Source of the DNA: Candidatus Rhodobacter oscarellae
GTDB taxonomy: Bacteria; Pseudomonadota; Alphaproteobacteria; Rhodobacterales; Rhodobacteraceae
DNA: 64,000 bases
Direction: 5' to 3'
Assembly (NCBI RefSeq): GCF_001078595.1
Contig: NZ_LFTY01000002.1
Coordinates: 2,785,773-2,849,772, forward strand
A model generated the notes under the pieces. It had not been told where the DNA came from and searched no databases. It saw only the letters and a program-made list of their open reading frames with translations. Below, piece by piece: positions 43,016 through 51,323 of the stretch; the stretch's first letter is position 1, and each line of letters begins with the position of its first letter. Position numbers and translations under genes: made by a program.

Positions 43016-44206
43016 ATGCCTGCCAAGCCGCTTGAGGGCGTGAGGGTTCTGGATTTGACGAATGTGCTCGCCGGACCGTTCTGCTGCCACCAGTTGGCGC
43101 ATCTGGGCGCGGAGGTCCTGAAGGTCGAGGCGCCGGGGCGCGGCGACCTGGCGCGGCAGCTGGGCCAGGACGAGGGGCTCTCGGCGCAGAATATGGGCAT
43201 CTCGTTCCTGGCGCCGAACCCCGGCAAGCGGTCGATGACGCTGAACCTTAAATCCGAGGCGGGCAAGGACATCCTGCGGCGCCTGGTGGCGCGCTCGGAC
43301 GTGCTGGTGGAGAACTTCCGGCCCGGGGTGATGGACCGGCTGGGCCTGGGCTATGAGGCGCTGAAGGCGGAGAACCCGCGCCTGATCTACTGCGCGATCT
43401 CGGGCTTTGGCCAGGACGGGCCGCTACGGGACCGCCCCGCCTATGACCAGATCATCCAGGGCATGGCCGGCGCGATGGCGATCACCGGCGACGCAGGCAG
43501 CGCGCCATTGCGCGCGGGCTGGCCGGTGGCGGACACGGTGGGTGGGCTGACCGCGGCGATGGCGATCTCGGCGGCGCTAAACGCGCGCCCGCGTGGGGGC
43601 TTCATCGACGTGGCGATGCTCGATTCTTTGCTGGCAACGATGGGCTGGGCGGTGTCGAATCTGCTGGTGGGCGGCGTGCACCCAGTGCCCGCGGGCAACG
43701 AGAACCTCACCTCGGCGCCCTCGGCGGCCTATCAATGCGCCGACGCGCCGATCAATATTGCGGCCAACAAGCAGGAGCAGTGGGAGCTTTTGGCGCGGCA
43801 TCTGGGGCTGGCGGAGATGCTGGCGGACCCGGATTTCGCCACGCGCGCGGATCGCAAGGCCAACCGTCACGCGCTGAACGCGCGGATCGCGGCGGTGCTG
43901 CGCAGCCGCGACGCCTCGGTGTGGGTGGAGGAGTTGAACGCGATTGGCGTGCCCGCCGGGCCGGTTTTGAGCATGGAGGAGGCGTTGCAGCAGCCGCAAT
44001 ACCAACAGCGCGATCAGGTCGCGGGGTTCACGCTGCGGGACGGGCGCTCGGTTGAGGTTGTCCGCACCGGCGTGCAGATCGACGGGGCGCCGCTGACCGT
44101 TGAGGCCGGCCCGCCAGAGCTTGGCGCCGACACCGAAACCGTTTTGACAGAGCTTGGCCTTTCCGAGGCCGAGATTGCCGAATTGCACAAGGAGGGCGCC
44201 CTATGA
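43016..44206 (+). CDS. CaiB/BaiF (family III) CoA-transferase
   Basis: The 396-residue protein has the family III pattern: LEGVRVLDLTNVLAGPFCCHQLAHLGAEVLKVEAPG near residues 5-40 (quoted in part: LTNVLAGPFCCHQLAHLGA), SDVLVENFRPGVMDRLGLGYEAL, and YCAISGFGQDGPLRDRPAYDQIIQG. These contain the catalytic aspartate normally found in the PAYD segment. Such enzymes move CoA between organic acids. It overlaps the citryl-CoA lyase-like gene (ATGA), so it likely forms the CoA thioester that the lyase cleaves. Confidence 0.92.
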   Translation: MPAKPLEGVRVLDLTNVLAGPFCCHQLAHLGAEVLKVEAPGRGDLARQLGQDEGLSAQNMGISFLAPNPGKRSMTLNLKSEAGKDILRRLVARSDVLVENFRPGVMDRLGLGYEALKAENPRLIYCAISGFGQDGPLRDRPAYDQIIQGMAGAMAITGDAGSAPLRAGWPVADTVGGLTAAMAISAALNARPRGGFIDVAMLDSLLATMGWAVSNLLVGGVHPVPAGNENLTSAPSAAYQCADAPINIAANKQEQWELLARHLGLAEMLADPDFATRADRKANRHALNARIAAVLRSRDASVWVEELNAIGVPAGPVLSMEEALQQPQYQQRDQVAGFTLRDGRSVEVVRTGVQIDGAPLTVEAGPPELGADTETVLTELGLSEAEIAELHKEGAL

Positions 44207-44967
44207 GCGACGTATCCGATTGGTGGCGCACCGCGATCATCGACATGGAGCCGGGGCGGATCGACATCCGCGGGCGTCCCATTCAGGAGCTGATTGGCGC
44301 TGTGAGCTTTCCCCAGATGATCTGGCTGATGCTGCGCGGGGACCTGCCGACCGAGGGCCAGGCCCGGCTGTTGGAGCATGCCTTGGTGGCGGCGGTGGAC
44401 CATGGCCCGCAGGCGCCGTCGATCGCCACAGCGCGGATGGCGGTGACCTGCGGGGCCAGCCTGAACCAGGCGATGGCGAGCGCGGTGAACCTGCTGGACG
44501 ACGTGCATGGCGGCGCCGGGGAGCAGGCGGTGGAGCTTTACCACATGGCGTTGGAGAGCTCTGTGCCCGAGGCGGTCTCTCGTTGGCAGGCCGAGCGCGG
44601 CAAATACGTGCCCGGCTTTGGTCACCGCTTCCACACGCCGACTGATCCCCGCGCACCCCGGCTGATGGCGCTGACCCGCGAGGCCGCCCGTCAGGGCGAT
44701 GCGAGCGGCGCCTTCGTGGAGATCGCCGAGGGGATCGAGGCGCATCTCGCCAGCAAGGCGGGCAAGCCCGTGCCGATGAACATCGATGGCGCCACGGCGG
44801 TGATCTATGCCGAGCTGGGCTTTGCGCCGCCCCTGGCGCGCGGGCTGTTCTGCCTAAGCCGCTCGGTGGGCATCCTGGCGCATGCCTGGGAGCAGACCGA
44901 GCAGGGCGGGCGCAACAAGGGCCCGACCCCGCCGGAGTACCGATGGACATATGAGCCAGAGGGCTAG
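44203..44967 (+). CDS. Citryl-CoA lyase-like (citrate synthase superfamily) protein
   Basis: The 254-residue protein is a short citrate-synthase-fold member: RIDIRGRPIQELIGAVSFPQMIWLMLRGDLP near residues 20-50 (quoted in part), DDVHGGAGEQAVELY near 100-114 with the conserved HGGAG histidine, VPGFGHRFHTPTDPRAPRLM near 143-162 (the second histidine and the arginine), and a C-terminal GLFCLSRSVGILAHAWEQ. It is shorter than citrate synthase and resembles citryl-CoA lyases. Cleavage of a 3-hydroxy-acyl-CoA tricarboxylate is likely, but the substrate is unknown. Confidence 0.85.
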   Translation: MSDVSDWWRTAIIDMEPGRIDIRGRPIQELIGAVSFPQMIWLMLRGDLPTEGQARLLEHALVAAVDHGPQAPSIATARMAVTCGASLNQAMASAVNLLDDVHGGAGEQAVELYHMALESSVPEAVSRWQAERGKYVPGFGHRFHTPTDPRAPRLMALTREAARQGDASGAFVEIAEGIEAHLASKAGKPVPMNIDGATAVIYAELGFAPPLARGLFCLSRSVGILAHAWEQTEQGGRNKGPTPPEYRWTYEPEG

Positions 44968-44971
44968 GACC

Positions 44972-45193
44972 CTAGACGGGACGTCCGCTACCCCACGCGA
45001 TCTGCGCCCAAACGCGCTCGTGCACGACATAGCTTACGGTCCCTATAAGCGTGCTTGCGACAGCAAATCCCCCGGCAGTGGCCAAGCTGCCGGTCATCAG
45101 AAAACCAAGCAGGGTCATCATTGCAAAGCCAGAGACTTGCCACGTCGTGGCTTTCGCTAGGGTGCGTTTCGCAGTATCCATATCGTGCTCCAT
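44972..45193 (-). CDS. DUF2061 small membrane protein
   Basis: The 73-residue protein has two hydrophobic segments (SGFAMMTLLGFLMTGSLATAGGFAVA and the following IGTVSYVVHERVW). The TAKRTLAKATTWQVSGF start and HERVWAQIAWG end are those of DUF2061 proteins. The function is unknown. It lies on the opposite strand between the lyase and AtuA-like genes, and so splits an otherwise co-directional catabolic operon. Start MEHDMDTAK or the internal MDTAK are both possible. Confidence 0.8.
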   Translation of the reverse strand: MEHDMDTAKRTLAKATTWQVSGFAMMTLLGFLMTGSLATAGGFAVASTLIGTVSYVVHERVWAQIAWGSGRPV

Positions 45194-45321
45194 TCATTTT
45201 GTGGGCAGTGGTACTGGAGGATGGGTGCGGTGATAATTCTGGATATGCGCTGCAAAAAATCCCATCTGTCGATTTTGCAAACAGTTGTAGATAATTATCC
45301 CGGGACGTGGAGCTTAGTCGC

Positions 45322-46650
45322 ATGACCCGCATCCTTATCCCCTCCGGCGCTTTGGGCCTTGGCTATGACAAGACCGCCCTTGAACGCGGGATCGCCGCCA
45401 AGCCGGACCTGATCGCCATTGACGGCGGCTCGACCGATAGCGGGCCCAGCTATCTGGGCCGCGGGGTCAGCAAGTATAGCCGCGCCTCGACCAAGATCGA
45501 ATGGGCCGGGCTGATCGATGCGGCGCAACGCGCGGGCTGCCCCTTGGTGATCGGCACGGCGGGGACCTGTGGGGCGGATAGCGCGGTGGACTGGCTGGTG
45601 GGGATCACCGAAGAGATCCTGCGCGAGCGGGGGGCGACGCTGCGCGTCGCGATCCTCAAGTCGGGGCAGACGGAGATTAAGGCCGCGGCGCTGGCGCCGC
45701 TCCACCCCGCGCCGGAGATCGACGACGCGCTGCTGGCGGACTGCACCAACATCGTGGCGCTGGCCGGGGCAGAGCAGATCCAGGCGGCGCTGGACACCGG
45801 CGCCGACATCGTCATCGCCGGGCGCACCACGGATACGGCGATCATCGCCGCCCTGCCGTTGCAGCGGGGCTGCCATCCCGGTGGGGCCTGGCACGGCGCC
45901 AAGATCGGCGAATGCGGCGCCTTATGCGCCACGAACCCGCAATCGGGGGTGATCCTGGTGGATTTCGACGCCGAGGGCTTCACCGTGACACCCTTGGCCG
46001 ATGGCGCCCACGCCACGCCGCACACCGTTTCGGCGCATATGCTCTATGAGAATTCCGACCCGTTCATCCTATACGAACCCGGCGGGCATCTGGACGTGAC
46101 CGGGGCGCACTATGACGCGCTGGACGACAGGCGGGTGCGCGTGACGGGGTCGCAATGGGTGCCGGGGCGCTACTCGGTGAAGCTGGAGGGCGCGCGGCGG
46201 GTCGGCTACCAGTCGGTGCTGCTGACGCTGCTGCGGGACCGGCGCTATGTCGAGAACGCCCCTGCCTGGTGCGACGACATCCTGACCAAGTGCCGCGCCA
46301 AGGCCGAGGCCCGCCTGGGCACGGATGCGTTCGAGATCGAGCTGCGGATCATTGGCCGCGACGCCACCCTGGGCGCGCTGGAGAACCGCGCGAATGGCGC
46401 GGTGGAGCTGGGCGTGATGGGGATCGTGACCGCGCAGACGCCGGAGCTTGTGGACGAGATCGGAAAGATGCTGAACCCCTACCTTCTGCACCACCCGCTG
46501 ACGCCCGAGGAGGAGCAGCCCACCTTCGCCTTCCCCTTCTCGCCCGCCGAGATCGAGCGGGGCGAGATCTATGAGTTCTGCCTTAACCATGTGCTGCCGC
46601 TGGAGCACCCGATGGACGCGTTCCGGCTAGAGGTGCGCGAGATTGGCTGA
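45322..46650 (+). CDS. AtuA/DUF1446 family protein
   Basis: The 442-residue protein matches the DUF1446/AtuA domain: RILIPSGALGLGYDKTALERG near residues 3-23, DLIAIDGGSTDSGPSYLGRG near 29-48, GTAGTCGADSAVDWLVG, and VIAGRTTDTAIIAALP near 160-175. AtuA functions in acyclic terpene (citronellol) use in Pseudomonas, but its reaction is unclear; family members also occur near CoA-transferases and lyases. I chose ATG 45322 (MTRIL), with GGAG nine bases upstream, over GTG 45307. It overlaps the DUF4387 gene. Confidence 0.87.
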   Translation: MTRILIPSGALGLGYDKTALERGIAAKPDLIAIDGGSTDSGPSYLGRGVSKYSRASTKIEWAGLIDAAQRAGCPLVIGTAGTCGADSAVDWLVGITEEILRERGATLRVAILKSGQTEIKAAALAPLHPAPEIDDALLADCTNIVALAGAEQIQAALDTGADIVIAGRTTDTAIIAALPLQRGCHPGGAWHGAKIGECGALCATNPQSGVILVDFDAEGFTVTPLADGAHATPHTVSAHMLYENSDPFILYEPGGHLDVTGAHYDALDDRRVRVTGSQWVPGRYSVKLEGARRVGYQSVLLTLLRDRRYVENAPAWCDDILTKCRAKAEARLGTDAFEIELRIIGRDATLGALENRANGAVELGVMGIVTAQTPELVDEIGKMLNPYLLHHPLTPEEEQPTFAFPFSPAEIERGEIYEFCLNHVLPLEHPMDAFRLEVREIG

Positions 46651-46945
46651 GCTGGGCTCTATCGTCGAGAAGGTGCGCAGCAAGAACGCGGGGCCGTTCT
46701 GGCTGACCATCGACATCTTCTGCGGCTCGGCGCAGGCCTTCGCGCGGGTGCGCGATGGAGTCTCGACCGACCGCGTGGCGGGGCTGTTCCAGACGGAGGC
46801 CTCCGAGCTGAAGCGCTTTGACATCCCGTCGCTGAACGTGGTGAAGTTCTCGTTGCCGCGCCCGCAGGTGCAGGGCACGCGCGCGGACCGCGACATGCAT
46901 GGGGCGAGCTATGCGGCGCTGATCGCAGAGCTAGAGGTCAACTAA
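46643..46945 (+). CDS. DUF4387 domain-containing protein
   Basis: The 100-residue protein has the DUF4387 signature: VEKVRSKNAGPFWLTIDIFC near residues 8-27, FQTEASELKRFDIPSLNVVKFSLPRP near 49-74 (quoted in part: LKRFDIPSLNVVKFSLPRP), ending with DRDMHGASYAALIAELEV. DUF4387 is fused to or beside AtuA in many genomes, so the two probably act as a pair. The TTG start overlaps the AtuA stop by 8 bp. It meets phnF in convergent orientation, with an 8-bp overlap. Confidence 0.85.
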   Translation: MAELGSIVEKVRSKNAGPFWLTIDIFCGSAQAFARVRDGVSTDRVAGLFQTEASELKRFDIPSLNVVKFSLPRPQVQGTRADRDMHGASYAALIAELEVN

Positions 46946-47651
46946 CGCCGCCCAGCGTCAGCGTGACGCGCTCGCCCGCGAACCAGGTGCGGCCGAACTC
47001 GATGGGCCGCCCGTCCGGGTCCAGGTTGATCCCCTCGGAATAGATCAGCGGCGCGCCCTCGCGCAGGCTCAGATGCAGAGCCTGGGTGGGGCCGGCCAGC
47101 GCCGCGGTCAGCCGCGTCGACGCCCTGGTGAAGTCCTCGATCTTGCACGCCCTCAGCGCCGTGGTCACCGAGCCGGTAACGCGCAGCGCCGCCGGAAGAC
47201 CGGGCAAGGGCGCGGCGGGGAAAACGCTCAGGAAAACCGCAATCGGCGTCCCGTCCGCCGTTGAGAGCCCGTGATAGGCGTGGACAAGCGCCGCCTCTGC
47301 GAGGCCCAGCGCGCGCCGCTCGTCGGCGTCTGCCGGGCGGGTCTCGACCGACAGCACTTCCTTGCCGGGGATCTTGCCCGCGGCCTCCAAGTTCTTGTGG
47401 AAGCGCACGCGCTGCCCGATGGGGTAGTCGGTCGGGTGGTGCGACACGAATACGCCCGCGCCGCGGCGGGAAAAGACCAGCCCGTCCTCGGCCAGCGCCG
47501 CCAGCGCGTGCCGCACGGTGTGGCGGTTCACGCCGAACCGCGATGCCAGCCGCGCCTCGGTCGGCAGCTTGTCCCCGGGCGCGTAGTGCCCGCTTGCGAT
47601 CTCCTGGCGGAGCGCCTCGGCGATGGATTTCCAGATCGGGGTGCGGGCCAT
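46938..47651 (-). CDS. phnF: Phosphonate operon GntR/HutC regulator PhnF
   Basis: The 237-residue protein has an N-terminal GntR winged helix (WKSIAEALRQEIASGHYAPGDKLPTEARLASRFGVNRHTVRHALAALAEDGLVFSRRGAGVFVS, quoted as KLPTEARLASRFGVNRHTVR) and a C-terminal UTRA ligand domain ending LTLGGVS. PhnF represses phosphonate genes. It is divergent from phnG with a long dyad between the starts, which is the expected operator. Confidence 0.92.
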   Translation of the reverse strand: MARTPIWKSIAEALRQEIASGHYAPGDKLPTEARLASRFGVNRHTVRHALAALAEDGLVFSRRGAGVFVSHHPTDYPIGQRVRFHKNLEAAGKIPGKEVLSVETRPADADERRALGLAEAALVHAYHGLSTADGTPIAVFLSVFPAAPLPGLPAALRVTGSVTTALRACKIEDFTRASTRLTAALAGPTQALHLSLREGAPLIYSEGINLDPDGRPIEFGRTWFAGERVTLTLGGVS

Positions 47652-47709
47652 GCTGTCACCAAAGTTTCACATGACGGGCCTTGCCAGAGTCGCGGCCCGC
47701 CGGTAATGA

Positions 47710-47739
47710 TTTGTCTAGTTGTATAGTGTACTAGACAAA
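47710..47739. promoter_or_regulatory. Probable PhnF operator
   Basis: Arms TTTGTCTAG (47710-47718) and CTAGACAAA (47731-47739) are perfect inverted repeats around a 12-base A/T-rich spacer. It lies between the divergent phnF and phnG genes, 16 bp before phnG. The GTCTAG/CTAGAC words resemble known PhnF-type operators. Confidence 0.75.
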
Positions 47740-47755
47740 CCCGCAAGGTGTCTAA

Positions 47756-48199
47756 ATGACCAAAGAGAACCCCCGCAAGGATTGGATGGGCACGCTGGCC
47801 AAGGCCCCCGCCGAGGCACTGGCGGCGCTTTGGCAGCAGGCGGGCCTGGCCCCCGACTTCCAGTGGCTGCGCCGGCCCGAGATCGGCGCGGTGATGGTCC
47901 AGGGCCGCACCGGCGCCACCGGCGCGCCCTTCTGCCTGGGCGAGATGACCGTGACGCGCGCCTCGGTGCGGCTCGCCAGCGGCGAGGTCGGCCATGCCGT
48001 CGTTCAGGGCCGTGATCGCGCGAAGGCCGAGCAGGCCGCGCTGGCGGACGCGCTGCTGCAATCTGATGCCGCCGAGACCGTGAAGCGCGACATCATAGCG
48101 CCCCTCGCGGCGGGCTGGGCCAAGACCAAGACCGAGCGCGCGGCCAAGGCCGCCGCCACCAAGGTCGATTTCTTCACGATGGTGCGGGGGGAGGACTGA
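47756..48199 (+). CDS. phnG: C-P lyase core subunit PhnG
   Basis: PhnG is part of the PhnGHIJ core that converts alkylphosphonates to ribose-phosphate derivatives. The 147-residue protein has WMGTLAKAPAEALAALWQQAG near the start, the PEIGAVMVQGRTGATGAPFCLGEMTVTRASVRL core (quoted in part: VMVQGRTGATGAPFCLGEM) and VGHAVVQGRDRAKAEQAALADALL. It begins the operon; the Shine-Dalgarno is AAGGTG. Confidence 0.94.
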   Translation: MTKENPRKDWMGTLAKAPAEALAALWQQAGLAPDFQWLRRPEIGAVMVQGRTGATGAPFCLGEMTVTRASVRLASGEVGHAVVQGRDRAKAEQAALADALLQSDAAETVKRDIIAPLAAGWAKTKTERAAKAAATKVDFFTMVRGED

Positions 48200-48759
48200 T
48201 GAGCGTCACACTAGAAGGCGGCTTTGCCAATCCACCCGTTGATGCGGCGCAAGCCTTCCGCGCCGCGATGGAGGCCATGGCCCGCCCGGGCCGGATCTAC
48301 GAGATCGGCGGCGCGGTGCCGCCCGCACCGATGTCGGTCGCGGCGGGGGCGCTTATCCTGACGCTATGCGACGCCGGCACGCCGGTGCATCTGGCGGGCG
48401 CATGGGACTGCGAACCGGTGCGGACCTGGATCACCTTCCACACCGGCGCCCCGGTGGTGGGCGCGGCAAAGGCGATGTTCGCGCTCGGCGACTGGGCCGC
48501 TTTGCAGCCGCTGGATGCCTATATGGTGGGCCTGGCCGACTACCCCGACCGCTCCGCGACGCTGATCGTCGAGAGCACCGCCCTCGCGCGCGAAGGCGCC
48601 ACCCTAAGCGGCCCCGGCATTGAAAGCGAACACGCGCTGAACCTCCCCGAGCTGGCGGCGTTTCAAAGAAACGCGATGCTCTTTCCGCTTGGGCTGGATT
48701 TCTACTTCACCGCCGGCACCGCAGTAGCAGGCCTGCCGCGCACAACGAGGGTTTCCTAG
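48199..48759 (+). CDS. phnH: C-P lyase core subunit PhnH
   Basis: PhnH is the PLP-enzyme-like structural subunit of the C-P lyase core. The 186-residue protein has GFANPPVDAAQAFRAAMEAMARPG near residues 7-30 (quoted in part) and ALILTLCDAGTPVHLA near 51-66, ending with DFYFTAGTAVAGLPRTTRV. The ATG shares one base with the phnG stop (TGATG). Confidence 0.93.
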   Translation: MSVTLEGGFANPPVDAAQAFRAAMEAMARPGRIYEIGGAVPPAPMSVAAGALILTLCDAGTPVHLAGAWDCEPVRTWITFHTGAPVVGAAKAMFALGDWAALQPLDAYMVGLADYPDRSATLIVESTALAREGATLSGPGIESEHALNLPELAAFQRNAMLFPLGLDFYFTAGTAVAGLPRTTRVS

Positions 48760-49842
48760 ATGTATGTCGCCGTAAAGGGTGGCGAGAAGGCCATCGACAA
48801 CGCCCATGCCTGGCTCGCCGAAGAGCGGCGCGGCGATCTGAACGTCGCCGAGCTGAGCCTGGAGCAGATTCGCGAGCAGCTTGCCCTGGCGGTGAACCGC
48901 GTGATGGCCGAGGGCTCGCTCTATGATCCGGACCTGGCGGCGCTGGCGATCAAGCAGGCGCGCGGTGACCTGATCGAGGCGATCTTTCTGATCCGCGCCT
49001 ACCGCACCACCCTGCCCCGGTTCGGGCGCTCGGAGCCCTTGGAGACCGGCGAGATGGCTTGCGATCGGCGGATCTCGGCGACCTTCAAGGACGCGCCGGG
49101 CGGGCAGGTGCTGGGGCCGACCTTTGACTACACGCACCGCTTGCTGGATTTCAAACTGGCGGCTGACGGCGCGCCCGTCGAGGTGCCGCAAGCGGCCCCG
49201 CGACAAGAGGCCACGCCGCATATCACCGAGTTCCTCAACAAGGAGGGGCTGATCGAAGAGCAGCCCGCCTCTGACGCCCCTGCGCCGGACCTGACCCGCG
49301 AGCCGTTGGAGACGCCCGCCGAGCGCCCCCTTCGGCTGCAATCGCTGACCCGCGGCGACGAGGGGTTCGTGCTGGGCATGGCCTACTCCACCCAGCGCGG
49401 ATACGCCCGCAACCACGCCTTCGTGGGCGAGCTGCGCATCGGCAAAGTGGCCGTCGAGATGGAGCTGCCCGAGCTGGGCTTCGCCGTCGAGATCGGCGAG
49501 GTCGAGCTGACTGAATGCGAGACGGTGAACCAGTTCAAAGGATCAAAGACCGAGCCGGCGCAGTTCACCCGCGGCTACGGGCTGGTCTTTGGCCAGTCAG
49601 AGCGCAAGGCGATCGCCATGGCGCTGGTCGACCGGGCGCTGCGCTGGAAGGAGCTGGGCGAGGACAACGTGGGCGCCCCCGCGCAGGACGAGGAATTCGT
49701 GCTCTACCATTCCGACAACATCCAGGCGACCGGGTTCCTAGAGCATATCAAGCTGCCGCATTATGTGGACTTCCAATCCGAGATCGAGCTGGTGCGTAAG
49801 CTGCGCGCCGAGGCCGGGGCCCGCAAAGAGGCAACGCAGTGA
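48760..49842 (+). CDS. phnI: C-P lyase core subunit PhnI
   Basis: PhnI carries the nucleosidase activity that starts phosphonate ribosylation, together with PhnG, PhnH and PhnL. The 360-residue protein has YVAVKGGEKAIDNAHAWLAEERRGD near the start (quoted in part: VAVKGGEKAIDNAHAWLAEE), QGMVLGMAYS-like EGFVLGMAYSTQRGYARNHAFVGELR, and QSERKAIAMALVDRALR. The ATG immediately follows the phnH stop. It is followed by two opposite-strand small ORFs and not directly by phnJ. Confidence 0.95.
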   Translation: MYVAVKGGEKAIDNAHAWLAEERRGDLNVAELSLEQIREQLALAVNRVMAEGSLYDPDLAALAIKQARGDLIEAIFLIRAYRTTLPRFGRSEPLETGEMACDRRISATFKDAPGGQVLGPTFDYTHRLLDFKLAADGAPVEVPQAAPRQEATPHITEFLNKEGLIEEQPASDAPAPDLTREPLETPAERPLRLQSLTRGDEGFVLGMAYSTQRGYARNHAFVGELRIGKVAVEMELPELGFAVEIGEVELTECETVNQFKGSKTEPAQFTRGYGLVFGQSERKAIAMALVDRALRWKELGEDNVGAPAQDEEFVLYHSDNIQATGFLEHIKLPHYVDFQSEIELVRKLRAEAGARKEATQ

Positions 49843-49865
49843 TGCGCGCCGGGGGCTTGCAAAGC

Positions 49866-50024
49866 TCAGCGCCGCCAGCCGTCCAGAACCTGGCGCTTGC
49901 GGGCCTTATCGGCCTCGGTCTCGCGCGGGAAGTGGCGGTCCTCGTAGCGCTCCCACAGCGCGACGACCAGCGTCACCGCCAGGAAGAAATCTATGAAGAT
50001 CAGAGAGTTGATCAGAACAACCAT
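49866..50024 (-). CDS. Small single-span membrane protein inside the phn operon
   Basis: A 52-residue protein starts at ATG 50024 (MVVLINSLIFIDFFLAVTLV) and has one hydrophobic span followed by a charged tail (ERYEDRHFPRETEADKARKRQVLDGWRR, quoted in parts: ERYEDRHFPRE and KRQVLDGWRR). A GGGGT lies 5-6 bases upstream. It is antisense to the operon, in the phnI-phnJ gap. Longer in-frame starts exist at 50057. The composition is protein-like, but no family is recognised. Confidence 0.5.
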   Translation of the reverse strand: MVVLINSLIFIDFFLAVTLVVALWERYEDRHFPRETEADKARKRQVLDGWRR

Positions 50025-50123
50025 GGCGCACCCCATACCCACGCGTGGCCCCGTCACGAGTGCGGGGCACAGGCGCGCGATACTGCACGGGAAGTCTTCA
50101 CATTCGGTGAAAACCCCGGAGCG

Positions 50124-50288
50124 CTAGGCCTTACCGGGCCAGTCGAAGATGCCCTTGCGCGCGCGGGTGTCATAGTACCAGCCGTCCGGGCCCGCGAACT
50201 CCTGCGGCAGCAGGCGGAACGCCAGCGGTTTAAAGACGAACCATGCGGCAACACACGCGCAGGTCAAGGTGGCGGCAGCGGTCAGCAT
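50124..50288 (-). CDS. Small membrane-anchored protein inside the phn operon
   Basis: A 54-residue protein from ATG 50288 (MLTAAATLTCACVAAWFVF) has one hydrophobic span and a tail LPQEFAGPDGWYYDTRARKG. An AGGA lies about 9 bases upstream. Like its neighbour at 49866, it runs against the operon. I cannot name a family; the aromatic GWYYD segment looks conserved-type. Confidence 0.5.
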   Translation of the reverse strand: MLTAAATLTCACVAAWFVFKPLAFRLLPQEFAGPDGWYYDTRARKGIFDWPGKA

Positions 50289-50350
50289 GACGCGACATCC
50301 TGTGGCTGGAATCAACTGGCGAAAAGATATGCGGCAAGTGAGACAGTTTC

Positions 50351-51253
50351 ATGACTGAGCCTCTGGAAACACATCATAAAGTTAACCCGAGAAACGCGGA
50401 GTACAACTTTGCCTATCTCGACGAGGACACCAAGCGGATGATCCGCCGGGCGATCCTCAAGGGGCTGGCGATTCCGGGCTACCAGGTGCCCTTCGCCAGC
50501 CGCGAGATGCCCATGCCCTATGGCTGGGGCACCGGCGGGGTGCAGGTCTCGGCCGCGGTGCTGACGCCGGACGACACGATGAAGGTGATCGACCAGGGCG
50601 CCGATGACACCACGAATGCGGTCTCGATCCGGCGCTTCTTTGAGAAGACCGCGGGCGTGGCGGTGACCGAGGCCACCGCAGAGGCCAGCGTGATCCAGAC
50701 CCGCCACCGCATCCCCGAGACGCCGCTGACCGAGGATCAGATCCTGGTCTATCAGGTGCCGATCCCGGAGCCGCTGCGCTTCTTGGAGCCCCGCGAGAGC
50801 GAGACCCGCAAGATGCACGAGCTTGAGGAATACGGGCTGATGCATGTGAAGCTCTACGAGGACATCGCCCGGCATGGGCGCATCGCCACCAGCTATGCCT
50901 ACCCGGTGAAGGTCGAGGGGCGCTACATCATGGACCCCTCGCCGATCCCCAAATTCGATAACCCCAAAATGGAGATGGCGGCGATCCAGCTCTTTGGCGC
51001 GGGGCGCGAGCAGCGGATCTATGCGGTGCCGCCTTATTCGCAGGTGGTGAGCCTGGACTTCGACGACCACCCGTTTGACCCGTCGAAAGCCGATCATCCC
51101 TGCGACCTCTGCGGGGCCGAGCACAGTTATCTCGACGAGGTCATCGTGGACGACGCGGGCGGGCGGATGTTTGTCTGCTCCGACACTGATTTCTGCGCCG
51201 CCCGCCGCGCGCAAGGCCATGTGGGACGGCTGGGCACGGAGGACGCCGCATGA
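50351..51253 (+). CDS. phnJ: C-P lyase radical SAM subunit PhnJ
   Basis: PhnJ cleaves the carbon-phosphorus bond. The 300-residue protein has NAEYNFAYLDEDTKRMIRRAILKGLAIPGYQVPFASREMPMPYGWGTGGVQ (quoted in part: ILKGLAIPGYQVPFASREMP) and the family Cys array C251-x2-C254-x21-C276-x5-C282, exactly the spacing known for PhnJ. No AUG-linked Shine-Dalgarno is obvious. It is separated from phnI by two opposite-strand small genes. Confidence 0.97.
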   Translation: MTEPLETHHKVNPRNAEYNFAYLDEDTKRMIRRAILKGLAIPGYQVPFASREMPMPYGWGTGGVQVSAAVLTPDDTMKVIDQGADDTTNAVSIRRFFEKTAGVAVTEATAEASVIQTRHRIPETPLTEDQILVYQVPIPEPLRFLEPRESETRKMHELEEYGLMHVKLYEDIARHGRIATSYAYPVKVEGRYIMDPSPIPKFDNPKMEMAAIQLFGAGREQRIYAVPPYSQVVSLDFDDHPFDPSKADHPCDLCGAEHSYLDEVIVDDAGGRMFVCSDTDFCAARRAQGHVGRLGTEDAA

Positions 51254-51264
51254 TCTTGGCGCCC

Positions 51265-51307
51265 CAATTTTCTTGCAAGAAAATTGCCGGAATTTTCCAA
51301 AATTCCG
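51265..51307. repeat. Paired-palindrome element between phnJ and the phnK remnant
   Basis: Palindrome 51265-51286 (arms CAATTTTCTTG / CAAGAAAATTG), one base, then palindrome 51288-51307 (arms CGGAATTTT / AAAATTCCG, centre CC). The first palindrome is identical to those in both composite repeats. It lies 11 bp after the phnJ stop, inside a run of co-directional genes. Confidence 0.88.
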
Positions 51308-51323
51308 CCACCGCGAGAAACAG

